The translations under genes were made by a program, and so were the position numbers. The notes under the pieces were generated by a model. The model saw nothing but the letters and a program-made list of their open reading frames with translations, ran no database searches and had not been told where the DNA came from. This document shows, one piece after another, positions 45,030-53,008 of a DNA stretch of 64,000 nt (the stretch's first letter is position 1; every line of letters starts with the position of its first letter). The stretch is taken from assembly GCF_003386235.1 (NCBI RefSeq), contig NZ_QRDZ01000005.1:310001-374000 (forward strand). The letters are read 5' to 3'. The DNA is from Cohnella phaseoli (GTDB lineage Bacteria; Bacillota; Bacilli; Paenibacillales; Paenibacillaceae).

Positions 45030-47627
45030 ATGAAGAATAAGTATAAAATCGCTTCGCTTCTCTTCTCGGTTACTTTGCTGCTGACTTTTTTTAATCCTTA
45101 TCAAACGGTATCGGCCTCAACCTCGGGTTCAACAAGTGACGGAACCCTATTGGTTAACGGGCAGCCTTTTTTTCCATTCGGCTTTTACGAAGTGGCATGG
45201 GGGCAAATTCCGTGGCACACGAATAATTTTACGGTCGAGTCGGATGTGGCGAGCTTTGCAAGAGTTACAAATGTAAAAGGCGTGAGGTTAAAAATACTTA
45301 AAGCCAATATGGTTCAGAACTATTTCGGTATTGTGGAAATTGAGGTGAACGACGGATCGGGACCCAACCTGGCTACCTCGGCTACGGCGAGCGCAACAAG
45401 CGTGCATGCCGATCCGAATCATTCTCCTGCCGAATTAAACGATGGCAGCTTGTCCAACGATTATGCCAGCGGCACATTTCCGGCGATGCCGGCATATGTG
45501 ACCTTGACGTGGAACAGCGCGAAGTCCTTCGATAAAGTCACGCTCAAAGCGTGGCTTTGTCATACGATTGCGCCTACGCATTATGAAGTGGAGGTATCCG
45601 CAGACGGAGCGACGGGATGGACGAAAGTGGCAAGCTCATACAAGATGCCGGCGGGCAAGCTTTCAGCGGATATGCATCAATTAGCTGCAGACGGCTTTAA
45701 CGTCATGCATCCTTCCGCCGACCTGGATAACGGATTCGACACAAGTTTCGTCGACGATGCCGGTGCAAAAGGAATCAAGCTTATGCCTGAAAATATTGCT
45801 ACGCTCGTTAATTATAATTTTTTGGCGCAATGGAAAGATAAGCCTGCTATTCTAGGTTGGAGCATTTGCGACGATTGCGATCCTTACATCGAGCCCGCGA
45901 CGGCTCAAAGCTATCAAGACGCTGTCAGGGCTATCGATTCCAATCATATTACTTACGGAACGGGTGCGCATTATACGTATGAGCCGGGATACAATGTCGG
46001 AAGTTATGTGAATATCCTGGATACGATGGGGCGGCAGATGTATCCGATCGGCACCAGCATACCTATGAATACGGTATACGCCGCGATGAAGGATACGGCC
46101 GATGCTTATAGAGCCGCGGGGAAACCGGCGTTTGGAGTTATTCAGACCTTCAGTTGGTACCAGATCGCGCCTTCGTTGCAGCCGGACCCCGTATTGGGAC
46201 GTGCTCCCGATGCGAGCGAAGTGAGAAACATGACCTACCAAGCGCTTGCGGCTGGGGCAAAAGGAATCTTATTTTTCCCCTACTATTATGCACCGAACAA
46301 TACGACGATTCCGGCCGATCTGTACGCGGAGACCAAAGCTATGGTCCCCGAGATTAATGCCTTGAAGCCGGCGCTAATGCTCGGCAATAAGACGGAGGTA
46401 CCGACGGGAAATCCGAATTTAAGAGTGACTCATTGGGAGTATGACGGGAAAGTATATGTCATCGTCGTCAACACAAGCTATGACTCGGTGGCGAATGTTC
46501 CCTATCATCAGCCGGGGGGACCTGGGACGCCGGCTGATGATAGCGCGTCTATTCCATTGCCGGCAGGCTATCAGAATGCTGTCGCGAAGAGCATGTTTAC
46601 TCGACTGCCATCCACGCTATCGATAGGCACGGACGGGAAACTGTCGGGGACGGTTGGCGCTGAACAGGTACAAGTGTACGAATTGACACCCGTCGGGAAA
46701 TACGACCCTCTAGTTACCGGGCAAACATTAGGAGCTCTGCGGAACGATTTCACCGGAGAAGCGGGATTCAATTTTACGATCGGGGGAACCGCTCGAACCG
46801 TTACATCTCTAGGAAGGTTCTATGTAAGCGGAAATAACAAGTCCCATACGGTATCCCTATATAAGGAAAGCGATAAATCTTTAGTGGCATCCTGCACGGT
46901 AAACATGGCAATCGGGACAGCCGACGTTTCGGGGTTCAAGTACTGTACATTACCCGCATCTATTACGCTAGCGGCTAATACTTCATACAACCTTGTTTCG
47001 AGCGAGACGAGCGGGGGAGATCAATACTATCATGATGATACGACCGTAACCCTAGGATCGGGCACGGCTAATTTTGCGATATTCAAATGGAATGGAGTCT
47101 GGTACTACGACGGTTCGGCTTCTCAAAGCTTTGGTCCGGTTAATTTGTTGTTCAAGGACTCCTCGAATTTCTCTATGCTGACCGGAAAAACATTGGGATC
47201 CCCTCAAAATAGTTTCACCGGAGAAGCGGGCTTCAATTTTACAATCGGAGGAACCGCTCGAACCGTTTCGTCCCTAGGAAGATTTATGGGTAACGGCAAT
47301 AGCGGCTTGCATACGGTATCCCTATACAAGGAAAGCGATAAGTCGTTAGTCGCTTCTTGTACGGTGAATATGGCGGCAGGCAAGGCGGATGGACTCGGCT
47401 TTAAATACTGCAATTTATCGACGCCCGCATCGCTGTCGGCCAATACCTCCTATAATCTCGTGGCGAGCGAAACGAGCGGAGGAGATCGATATTATCATGA
47501 TGATACGACCGTATCTTTAAGCAATGCGTGGACGGCGAACTTTGCGATATTCAAGTGGAACGGAAGCTGGTACTACGACGGTACGGTTAATCAGAGCTTC
47601 GGCCCCGTCAATTTGCTATATTATTGA
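45030..47627 (+). CDS. Secreted TIM-barrel glycosidase-like protein with inserted F5/8-type domain
   Basis: 865 residues; AAAAAGGAG ribosome site. Signal peptide 1-~29 (IASLLFSVTLLLTFFNPYQTVSAS), no SLH or lipobox, so released. Residues ~36-52 (TLLVNGQPFFPFGFYEVAWG) look like the first strand of a GH-clan-A-like barrel. The chain then leaves for an F5/8 type C (discoidin, CBM32-like) domain at ~65-205 (NLATSATASATS... AELNDGSLSNDYASG... YEVEVSADGATGW). The barrel resumes with LAADGFNVMHPSADLD and continues to ~500 (KDKPAILGWSICDDCDPY, TYQALAAGAKGILFFPYYY). A β domain follows, then two near-identical ~145-residue DUF4082-like repeats (nt 46722-47150 and 47185-47627; both with TGEAGFNFTIGGTARTV and YHDDTTV). 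Substrate unknown. Confidence 0.78.
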   Translation: MKNKYKIASLLFSVTLLLTFFNPYQTVSASTSGSTSDGTLLVNGQPFFPFGFYEVAWGQIPWHTNNFTVESDVASFARVTNVKGVRLKILKANMVQNYFGIVEIEVNDGSGPNLATSATASATSVHADPNHSPAELNDGSLSNDYASGTFPAMPAYVTLTWNSAKSFDKVTLKAWLCHTIAPTHYEVEVSADGATGWTKVASSYKMPAGKLSADMHQLAADGFNVMHPSADLDNGFDTSFVDDAGAKGIKLMPENIATLVNYNFLAQWKDKPAILGWSICDDCDPYIEPATAQSYQDAVRAIDSNHITYGTGAHYTYEPGYNVGSYVNILDTMGRQMYPIGTSIPMNTVYAAMKDTADAYRAAGKPAFGVIQTFSWYQIAPSLQPDPVLGRAPDASEVRNMTYQALAAGAKGILFFPYYYAPNNTTIPADLYAETKAMVPEINALKPALMLGNKTEVPTGNPNLRVTHWEYDGKVYVIVVNTSYDSVANVPYHQPGGPGTPADDSASIPLPAGYQNAVAKSMFTRLPSTLSIGTDGKLSGTVGAEQVQVYELTPVGKYDPLVTGQTLGALRNDFTGEAGFNFTIGGTARTVTSLGRFYVSGNNKSHTVSLYKESDKSLVASCTVNMAIGTADVSGFKYCTLPASITLAANTSYNLVSSETSGGDQYYHDDTTVTLGSGTANFAIFKWNGVWYYDGSASQSFGPVNLLFKDSSNFSMLTGKTLGSPQNSFTGEAGFNFTIGGTARTVSSLGRFMGNGNSGLHTVSLYKESDKSLVASCTVNMAAGKADGLGFKYCNLSTPASLSANTSYNLVASETSGGDRYYHDDTTVSLSNAWTANFAIFKWNGSWYYDGTVNQSFGPVNLLYY

Positions 47628-47742
47628 AGGCATAAGCTGGGTGAGACCGCGCTAATTGAGGAAGCTTGGGGATGGAGGACTGAACAAGGACGCTGCGGAA
47701 AATGACGCCGCTGCTTGCCGGAGAAAGCCGGCGCCGCCGCGG

Positions 47743-47768
47743 AACGCTCCGGCGCCGGCCGGAGCGTT
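47743..47768. repeat. Perfect GC-rich hairpin in the gap after the glycosidase gene
   Basis: AACGCTCCGGC-GCCG-GCCGGAGCGTT, an 11-bp perfect stem. No T-run follows on either strand, so its role as terminator of the converging genes is uncertain. The remainder of the 278-nt gap (47628-47905) is GC-rich, and no gene is supported in it. Confidence 0.6.
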
Positions 47769-47905
47769 GTCTTCGGACTTCGAGAGATTCGGGAACATTC
47801 CGCGCTGGTACGGGTGTGGCGCTAAGTCCTCTAAGGTGTGAGCTTCGGCCCCTGCGCCAGCCCATGCCCTTCGAATAGCGCCGAGCCCCATCGATTCTAC
47901 AGCCC

Positions 47906-48697
47906 TTACACCGCCTCGGAGCATGGATGCGGAGCGGCCGGCAAATAAGCGATTGCCAGATCGCCGGTGATCGGGTTCGGGTATACCTCGCAATCTACGT
48001 CGTATACTTCCTTGATCAACGACTTGGTTAACAGCTTCTTCGGAGGACCGAAGCCTGCTACCTCTCCATGCTTGACCGCATAGAGCACATCGCAGTACAT
48101 AGAAGCCATGGACAGATCGTGCAGCGCCGCCAGCACTCCGATGTTCAGAGATTTGACGATCGAGAGAATCTGGAGCTGATACTTCATGTCCAAATGGTTG
48201 GTCGGCTCGTCGAGAATGAGAAACTTCGGCTGCTGGGCGATGGCCCGGGCGAGGATGACGCGCTGCTTCTCGCCGCCGGACAAGGTCAAATAGCTGCGGT
48301 CGGCGTAAGCCGTCAGATCGACTTTATCGAGGGCGTCGCGCACAATTCGCTCGTCCTCCGCGTTATCCGCCTCCATAAAACGCTTGTGCGGCGTTCTGCC
48401 CATCGAGACCATCTCCCGGACGGTGAAGTCGAAGCCGAGCTCGTTGAACTGGCCGACTACCCCGAGCGTCTTGGACAGGCTGCGGACGGATGATTTCAGC
48501 ACGTCCTGCTCGCCGAGCAAGATCCGTCCCTCCCGGGGCTTGAGTATTTTATAAATGCTTTTCAGCAGCGTGGATTTGCCGCAACCGTTCGGGCCGATGA
48601 GGCCGACGAATTGCTTGTTCTTGACCTGCAAGCTGATTTTCTTGACGACATCGACGCCCGACAGAGCGACGGACACACAATCGGCGTTTAATTCCAT
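47906..48697 (-). CDS. Iron/siderophore ABC transporter ATP-binding protein (FecE/FhuC type)
   Basis: 263 residues. Walker A GPNGCGKST (35-43), signature LSGGEKQRV, Walker B FLILDEPTNHLD, and the H-loop in LAALHDLSMAS. The overall length and the DVLKSSVRSLSKTLGVVGQ and VREMVSMGRTPHKRFM segments are those of FecE/FhuC-type ATPases for iron-siderophore, haem or cobalamin uptake. It is the last gene of the operon, 6 nt after the permease gene. The Fur box upstream of the first gene supports iron as the theme. Confidence 0.94.
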   Translation of the reverse strand: MELNADCVSVALSGVDVVKKISLQVKNKQFVGLIGPNGCGKSTLLKSIYKILKPREGRILLGEQDVLKSSVRSLSKTLGVVGQFNELGFDFTVREMVSMGRTPHKRFMEADNAEDERIVRDALDKVDLTAYADRSYLTLSGGEKQRVILARAIAQQPKFLILDEPTNHLDMKYQLQILSIVKSLNIGVLAALHDLSMASMYCDVLYAVKHGEVAGFGPPKKLLTKSLIKEVYDVDCEVYPNPITGDLAIAYLPAAPHPCSEAV

Positions 48698-48703
48698 CGT
48701 CTA

Positions 48704-49804
48704 TTACCCTCCGAATCCGTATCTTTTTTTGAGCAGCATGTACATGAATATGGGCGCTCCGAACAAGGAGGTGAGAATTCCGATCGGGAGCTCCCCGTTA
48801 GGAATAACCGTGCGAGCCGCAACGTCCGTCCAGATCATGAACAGAGCGCCGAACAGGGCGGCGGCCGGGATAAGCCGCTTATGATCCGAGCCGGCGAAGC
48901 CGCGCACGATATGCGGCACGATAAGTCCTACGAAGCCGATGATTCCGCAGGAAGCGACCAGAAAGCCGGTAACGACGGCCGAGAGCACCATGTACAGACG
49001 TCTGTAAAAGACGAGGTTGACGCCAAGGGTAACGGCAGCCTCTTCCCCCATCAGCATTGCGTTGAGTATCCGGGATTGCAGCAGAAAATAGAGCAGAGCG
49101 ACCAGAACGACCGCGGCAATGAGCGGCAGGGACGCCCATTGTGCCGAGGCCAGGCTGCCCATCGTCCAGAAGGTGACGGACCGGATGCCTTCGGCGTTTT
49201 TGGCGAAGTAAATAATAAAGTTCGACATCGCGCCGCACACCGCGTTAATGACCGTACCGGCCAGCACCAGCTTGACTGCGGAAGATTTGCCTCCGATGCT
49301 GGCAAGTCCCAGTACGAGGGCCGTTGCGCCCAACGCCCCGACGAAGGCCCACGAAGCGACCCCGAATTCTCCCAGCCAACCTCCGAAGCCGAAGCCGACC
49401 ATAATCGCGAAGGTGGCGCCCAGCGACGAGCCGGACGAGATGCCTAGAATAAACGGATCGGCCAGCGGATTCTGCACGGCCGCTTGCATCACCGAGCCGC
49501 ACAGCGCCAGGCCGATGCCCGCGATTGCAGCCAGCAGCACCCGGGGCAGGCGGATTTGCCAGATGACGTCGACGAGCAGTTCGTCGTTAATTACGCTTGC
49601 GTGTCCGGTCTGAAGCCCGGTAATCTGATGGAGCAGAATTCGCAGCGAGTGGCCGAACGGAATACCGATCTGACCGATCGATACGGATAAGATGATCGAG
49701 CAGCCCACCGCCGCCAACAAGAGCAGGGCGATCGCCGATGACGGAAGGCGTTTGGCCCCGGGAAGACGGTCGGCGGGGCGCTGCGCGACAGGCGAGCTTG
49801 CCAT
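48704..49804 (-). CDS. FecCD-family iron/siderophore permease
   Basis: 366 residues with about nine to ten membrane helices, as in FecCD/BtuC permeases. Landmarks: QIRLPRVLLAAIAGIGLALCGSVMQ, NPLADPFILGISSGSSLGA, and the C-terminal CGIIGFVGLIVPHIVRGFAG and GELPIGILTSLFGAPIFMYML. One polypeptide, so the channel is probably a homodimer. The ATG shares one base with the stop of the binding-protein gene (TAATG), giving translational coupling. Confidence 0.95.
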   Translation of the reverse strand: MASSPVAQRPADRLPGAKRLPSSAIALLLLAAVGCSIILSVSIGQIGIPFGHSLRILLHQITGLQTGHASVINDELLVDVIWQIRLPRVLLAAIAGIGLALCGSVMQAAVQNPLADPFILGISSGSSLGATFAIMVGFGFGGWLGEFGVASWAFVGALGATALVLGLASIGGKSSAVKLVLAGTVINAVCGAMSNFIIYFAKNAEGIRSVTFWTMGSLASAQWASLPLIAAVVLVALLYFLLQSRILNAMLMGEEAAVTLGVNLVFYRRLYMVLSAVVTGFLVASCGIIGFVGLIVPHIVRGFAGSDHKRLIPAAALFGALFMIWTDVAARTVIPNGELPIGILTSLFGAPIFMYMLLKKRYGFGG

Positions 49805-50844
49805 TACGATTGGCCTCCGAACAATCCGGGATGAAGGAAGGCGGCCACATCTTCGTAGAGATCGGCCAACTCCAGGCTGCCGCGAATGGCGTTCGTATAG
49901 TCGGCGACCATGACGTCCCCGTTCTTGATCGCCGTTACGCTGCGCAGCGTCGGATTGTTCAACAGCTTGTTCCTCGCGGCTTCGCTATCCGAGCGTTGAA
50001 ACTCGGTCAGAATGATTTTGTCCGGATTGACGGAGAGAATCGATTCGGCCGACATCTCCACGTAGGTGTCCTCGGACAGTTTCAAATACTCCCCGCCCGA
50101 GCCTTCGATCATCTCGTCAATAACGCATAGGGAGGGAGAGTAGTAGTCGTACGTCTCCCGGCCGCCGCTGGCGACGAGCAGCACCTTCGGCTTGACGGAT
50201 ACCTGTTCCGTGGTCTTCTGAATGGCGGCGATGCGCTCTCGTTGTTCGGCGATAAAGGCGTCCGCCTTGGCTTCGATATTCAGCGCGGTGCCCAGGTTGG
50301 CAATGTCGTCGAAGAACCCGTCGATCGTTCTTCCGATCGTGTAGTTAATTCCCGCGAGCACGGGAATATTCCGCTCGTTCCAGAACGCGATGTCGCCGAT
50401 GCGGTCCTTCTTGAAGCCGGACGACATGGCGACGATCAGATCCGGCTTCAACTCCAGGATTGCCTCGGGGGACGGCCACATCTCGGCCAGAATCGGCAGC
50501 TTGGCGATTTGTGCCTCGTATTTCGAATAGGACTTGTCCAGATAACCCAATCCCGCGATTTTATCTTCTTCCCCGAAAGCGAGCATCAGCTCCGCAAAGC
50601 CCTGTCCGACGACGACGACCCTTTCGGGCGCTTTCTCCAGCGTTTGCCGAATCTCTTTTCCTTCATCGTCGTACATCGAGAGCGTTACAGGGTAACGGCC
50701 GGACTGTTCGGAGGCCGCTTGCTTCGAAGGAACGGCGTTTGTCGTTGCGGCCGGCAGTTCCGGCGCGGAATTTTGCGAGCAGGCGCTTAGCAGGGGCAGG
50801 CATAGTGCCAGTCCGAGCACGCCGCGTCTTAGTTGAGAGAGCAT
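49804..50844 (-). CDS. Iron/siderophore ABC substrate-binding lipoprotein
   Basis: 346 residues from ATG 50844 with AAGGAGG upstream. Lipoprotein signal with lipobox LLSAC (Cys near residue 18), then a short tether. The mature part is a class-III binding protein (FhuD/BtuF type): PERVVVVGQGFAELMLAFGEEDKIAGLGY, SPEAILELKPDLIVAMSSGF, and a C-terminal ADYTNAIRGSLELADLYEDVAAFLHP, with the long connecting helix implied between lobes. It leads the operon; the Fur box lies 21-35 bp upstream of its start. Confidence 0.94.
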   Translation of the reverse strand: MLSQLRRGVLGLALCLPLLSACSQNSAPELPAATTNAVPSKQAASEQSGRYPVTLSMYDDEGKEIRQTLEKAPERVVVVGQGFAELMLAFGEEDKIAGLGYLDKSYSKYEAQIAKLPILAEMWPSPEAILELKPDLIVAMSSGFKKDRIGDIAFWNERNIPVLAGINYTIGRTIDGFFDDIANLGTALNIEAKADAFIAEQRERIAAIQKTTEQVSVKPKVLLVASGGRETYDYYSPSLCVIDEMIEGSGGEYLKLSEDTYVEMSAESILSVNPDKIILTEFQRSDSEAARNKLLNNPTLRSVTAIKNGDVMVADYTNAIRGSLELADLYEDVAAFLHPGLFGGQS

Positions 50845-50864
50845 GTCATTTCCTCCTTTGTAAT

Positions 50865-50879
50865 TGAGAACGATTATCA
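50865..50879 (-). promoter_or_regulatory. Fur box upstream of the iron ABC operon
   Basis: Read on the minus strand, TGATAATCGTTCTCA matches the 7-1-7 Fur box TGATAATNATTATCA at 12 of 14 fixed positions. A TATAAT lies at 50884-50879 on the same strand and overlaps it, so iron-bound Fur would block the promoter. Confidence 0.8.
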
Positions 50880-50964
50880 TTATACCTAACAATCGAAGAG
50901 CCTCTTATTGAGCGCGGGTCCGATTCTTGTTGAGCGATGAGCCGATTCGTCTTTTTTGACAGCA

Positions 50965-51025
50965 CAAAAAAGGGTTTGTCCCATAAGTAAGGCCGTACAG
51001 GCTCTTTCTGCTTACGGAACAAACC
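50965..51025 (-). terminator. Terminator of the AraC-family gene
   Basis: On the minus strand GGTTTGTTCCGTAAG pairs with CTTATGGGACAAACC, followed by CTTTTTTGT. The arms resemble the ends of the MITE-like element at 27.1 and 54.7 kb (GTCCCATAAG), so the terminator may derive from one. Confidence 0.8.
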
Positions 51026-51065
51026 GGAAATGCCGGGGCGACGCTCATGAAGGAAGACGAGTCGG

Positions 51066-52103
51066 TTAACGTTTATGCAAAATGGAAGTTTCCCGGTATT
51101 GCATCGGGGTCATTCCGAAATGCTTCTTAAAGGCGACGCCGAAGTTGCTTGGATTGGAGTAGCCTACCTCGTAAGCGATCTCGCTGACGGACCGATCCGT
51201 GCCGAGCAGCAGAGACGAGGCTTGCTGGAGCGTCTGCTTGCGGTGATAGCTGAAAATCGTATCCCCGTACAGCATTTTAAACCCTTTCGTAAGCCGTTTA
51301 AGCGCAATGCCCAATTGATCGGAGAGCGAGGATAGCGTCGGGCATTCTTCAGGCGATTCCATCAGCAGGCGGGGAATCCGCTTGATTTGCCGATACTCGT
51401 GAGGGCTTAAGGAGATGGCCACATAATCGCTGACGCGCTCGATTTCAAGCGACACAATGGCGGACAAGATCTCGGACACCTTGCTCTCGTAGAAGAGGGC
51501 GCGCGTTAAGACGGGTAAGCGGCAGTGATAGATTTGCAGGAAGGCCGAGGCGATTTCCGGGGACGCTTGCGCCCCGAGATAATACTCGGCCCGCTCGCGG
51601 GCATCCATGCGCTCGATCGTCTCGTTCCAGATTCCGATGCCGGCGCTGCCGAAATAAGCGGGCAGCGCCGCGCGGCTACCCGTGATCGATACGCCGCGGT
51701 AGGCTTGTCCGGCATTGCGCCGAATATTGCCGCTGACGGCCTGCGACAAGGAGACGGAAAGCTCGTTGGCGGCAAAGCGGGCCTCTCCCGCCTGCCGTTC
51801 GTGAATGTGCATGCTTCCGTCAATGCAGTATTCCAGCTCGAAATAATCGTCGTCCAGATCGAACGCGGTCACCATCTCGTCCGTCAGTACGAAGTCGTAA
51901 ATGAGCAGCATAACGTTGGATTGCAGAAGATACATTTGCAGCGTGCCTTGGCCGTATTCCGGCTTAATATCGTATACGACGCCGCTGCCTGCGGCATGGT
52001 TCGGCAGGAAGCGGACGGTTCCGAGCTGTCCGTGAATGGCTTTATACTGTTCGAGCATACGCATGTATCCGTTGCCCGTATGCACGGAAAAATGGTGCGC
52101 CAT
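51066..52103 (-). CDS. AraC-family regulator, probably of iron uptake
   Basis: 345 residues from ATG 52103 (MAHHFSVHTGNGYMRMLEQY), with AAGGAGG at good spacing; the upstream extension to 52163 lacks one. The N-terminal ~240 residues form an effector domain without a clear cupin motif but similar in layout to PchR-type siderophore regulators (DLDDDYFELEYCIDGSMHI, then a basic NIRRNAGQ). The C-terminal double helix-turn-helix is at ~250-342 (LSSLSDQLGIALKRLTKGFKM and VSEIAYEVGYSNPSNFGVAFKK). Its place upstream of a Fur-controlled ABC operon suggests it is a siderophore-responsive activator; that is inference. Confidence 0.88.
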   Translation of the reverse strand: MAHHFSVHTGNGYMRMLEQYKAIHGQLGTVRFLPNHAAGSGVVYDIKPEYGQGTLQMYLLQSNVMLLIYDFVLTDEMVTAFDLDDDYFELEYCIDGSMHIHERQAGEARFAANELSVSLSQAVSGNIRRNAGQAYRGVSITGSRAALPAYFGSAGIGIWNETIERMDARERAEYYLGAQASPEIASAFLQIYHCRLPVLTRALFYESKVSEILSAIVSLEIERVSDYVAISLSPHEYRQIKRIPRLLMESPEECPTLSSLSDQLGIALKRLTKGFKMLYGDTIFSYHRKQTLQQASSLLLGTDRSVSEIAYEVGYSNPSNFGVAFKKHFGMTPMQYRETSILHKR

Positions 52104-52402
52104 CTTTAGTCCTCCTTCGCATCGCCGAACTTTTCGAGCGCTTTGGGGAATCGGCCATACCAAATGTTATCATACGCAAGCGCGCAAGTGATAGACTATG
52201 GAGAGGATGGGAACGTAGGGGCAACTCGCATTCGCAGTACAAAGGGAGATTCGAACGATCTTTTTATTACGTTAGGCTTAGGAAGAGATCGGGCACCGGG
52301 ACAATCGAACCAACTCTGCCGCGCCCCTCTATCGATCGGGGACTTGCCTGCCGATATAGGAAGGGAGATCTGCATTACCGATTCAGATGGAGAGTGTCAA
52401 AT

Positions 52403-52687
52403 ATGTTCTTTTCTCGCGAGCTATCCGTATTTAATGCGATGGAACCGATCGTCAGCGGTTTATTCGAGGAGCATTACGTGAAATCGGGAATTTTGGAATG
52501 CAGCTGCAACCAATGTCAGATGGACATCGTGCTGCTGGCGTTGAATCATTTGCCTCCGCGCTATACGTCCGGCCAAGCCGGTGAAGCTTATATTAAAGCG
52601 ATTTATCAGGAGCCGCAGCTTCAGTCCGACATTTTGCGCGAGCTGACGAAAGCGGTGCAGGTCATTCGGGACAGCCCCCGCCATTAG
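52403..52687 (+). CDS. ComFB-family protein
   Basis: 94 residues from ATG 52403 (GGAGAG at 8-nt spacing; a GTG at 52394 is also in frame). It matches the late-competence ComFB family: NAMEPIVSGLFEEHY, a CSCNQCQMDIVLLALNHLPPRY core with a CxCxxC cysteine cluster suited to zinc, and a C-terminal helix. ComFB sits in the comF operon of B. subtilis, where its role is unclear; some cyanobacterial homologues bind cyclic dinucleotides. This copy stands alone, with a strong terminator after it. The 299-nt stretch before it (52104-52402) shows no gene, riboswitch or clear hairpin. Confidence 0.85.
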   Translation: MFFSRELSVFNAMEPIVSGLFEEHYVKSGILECSCNQCQMDIVLLALNHLPPRYTSGQAGEAYIKAIYQEPQLQSDILRELTKAVQVIRDSPRH

Positions 52688-52696
52688 CCGGCAGAG

Positions 52697-52730
52697 CGTC
52701 ATCCGTATAGGGTGGCGTTTTATTTTTTTT
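52697..52730 (+). terminator. Rho-independent terminator after the ComFB gene
   Basis: CGTCATCC-GTATA-GGGTGGCG, an 8-bp stem with two G·U pairs, then TTTTATTTTTTTT. Confidence 0.9.
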
Positions 52731-52779
52731 GCCTGTAGCGAGCTTGGCTATTTAGGGGAAACTTATATGAAAATAGGGG

Positions 52780-52867
52780 CATTCCAAAGATAAATGAACC
52801 TCGTCAAAAATTGTTACTCGCGATTTGTCTAGATTTGAATACGTCTTCAAGAGTTGCGAATATACAC
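52780..52867 (+). repeat. Conserved upstream module, copy 1 (before the binding-protein gene)
   Basis: From CATTCCAAAGA (52780) to AATATACAC (52867) this block resembles 60606-60703. A 24-bp core, 52822-52845 (begins GATTTGTCTAGATTTG), is identical in the two. It lies about 140 nt before the binding-protein start. Being upstream of two transport units of one locus, it is probably a shared promoter with a regulator site. The remainder of the 321-nt gap contains the terminator above and no gene. Confidence 0.75.
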
Positions 52868-53008
52868 ATTCCGGGATGTCCCTGTACGATGGGGATGTGA
52901 TGAACCGAGCCGGCACGGCAGTCTTGCAGTCATAAACAGTCCTACTAATAAAAGCGGCTGTGCGGACATGCGGTAAACATCAAACTCAATCCTAAAGGGG
53001 AGTAACAG

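Noticed and set aside
47652-47993. Short frames on both strands between the glycosidase and iron ABC genes
   Set aside because: Arg/Ala-rich translations, no ribosome sites, and overlap with a perfect hairpin and the ATPase gene end.
52104-52402. Possible cyclic-di-GMP or other riboswitch before the ComFB-like gene
   Set aside because: No conserved riboswitch core could be recognised and no terminator or anti-terminator pair is visible.
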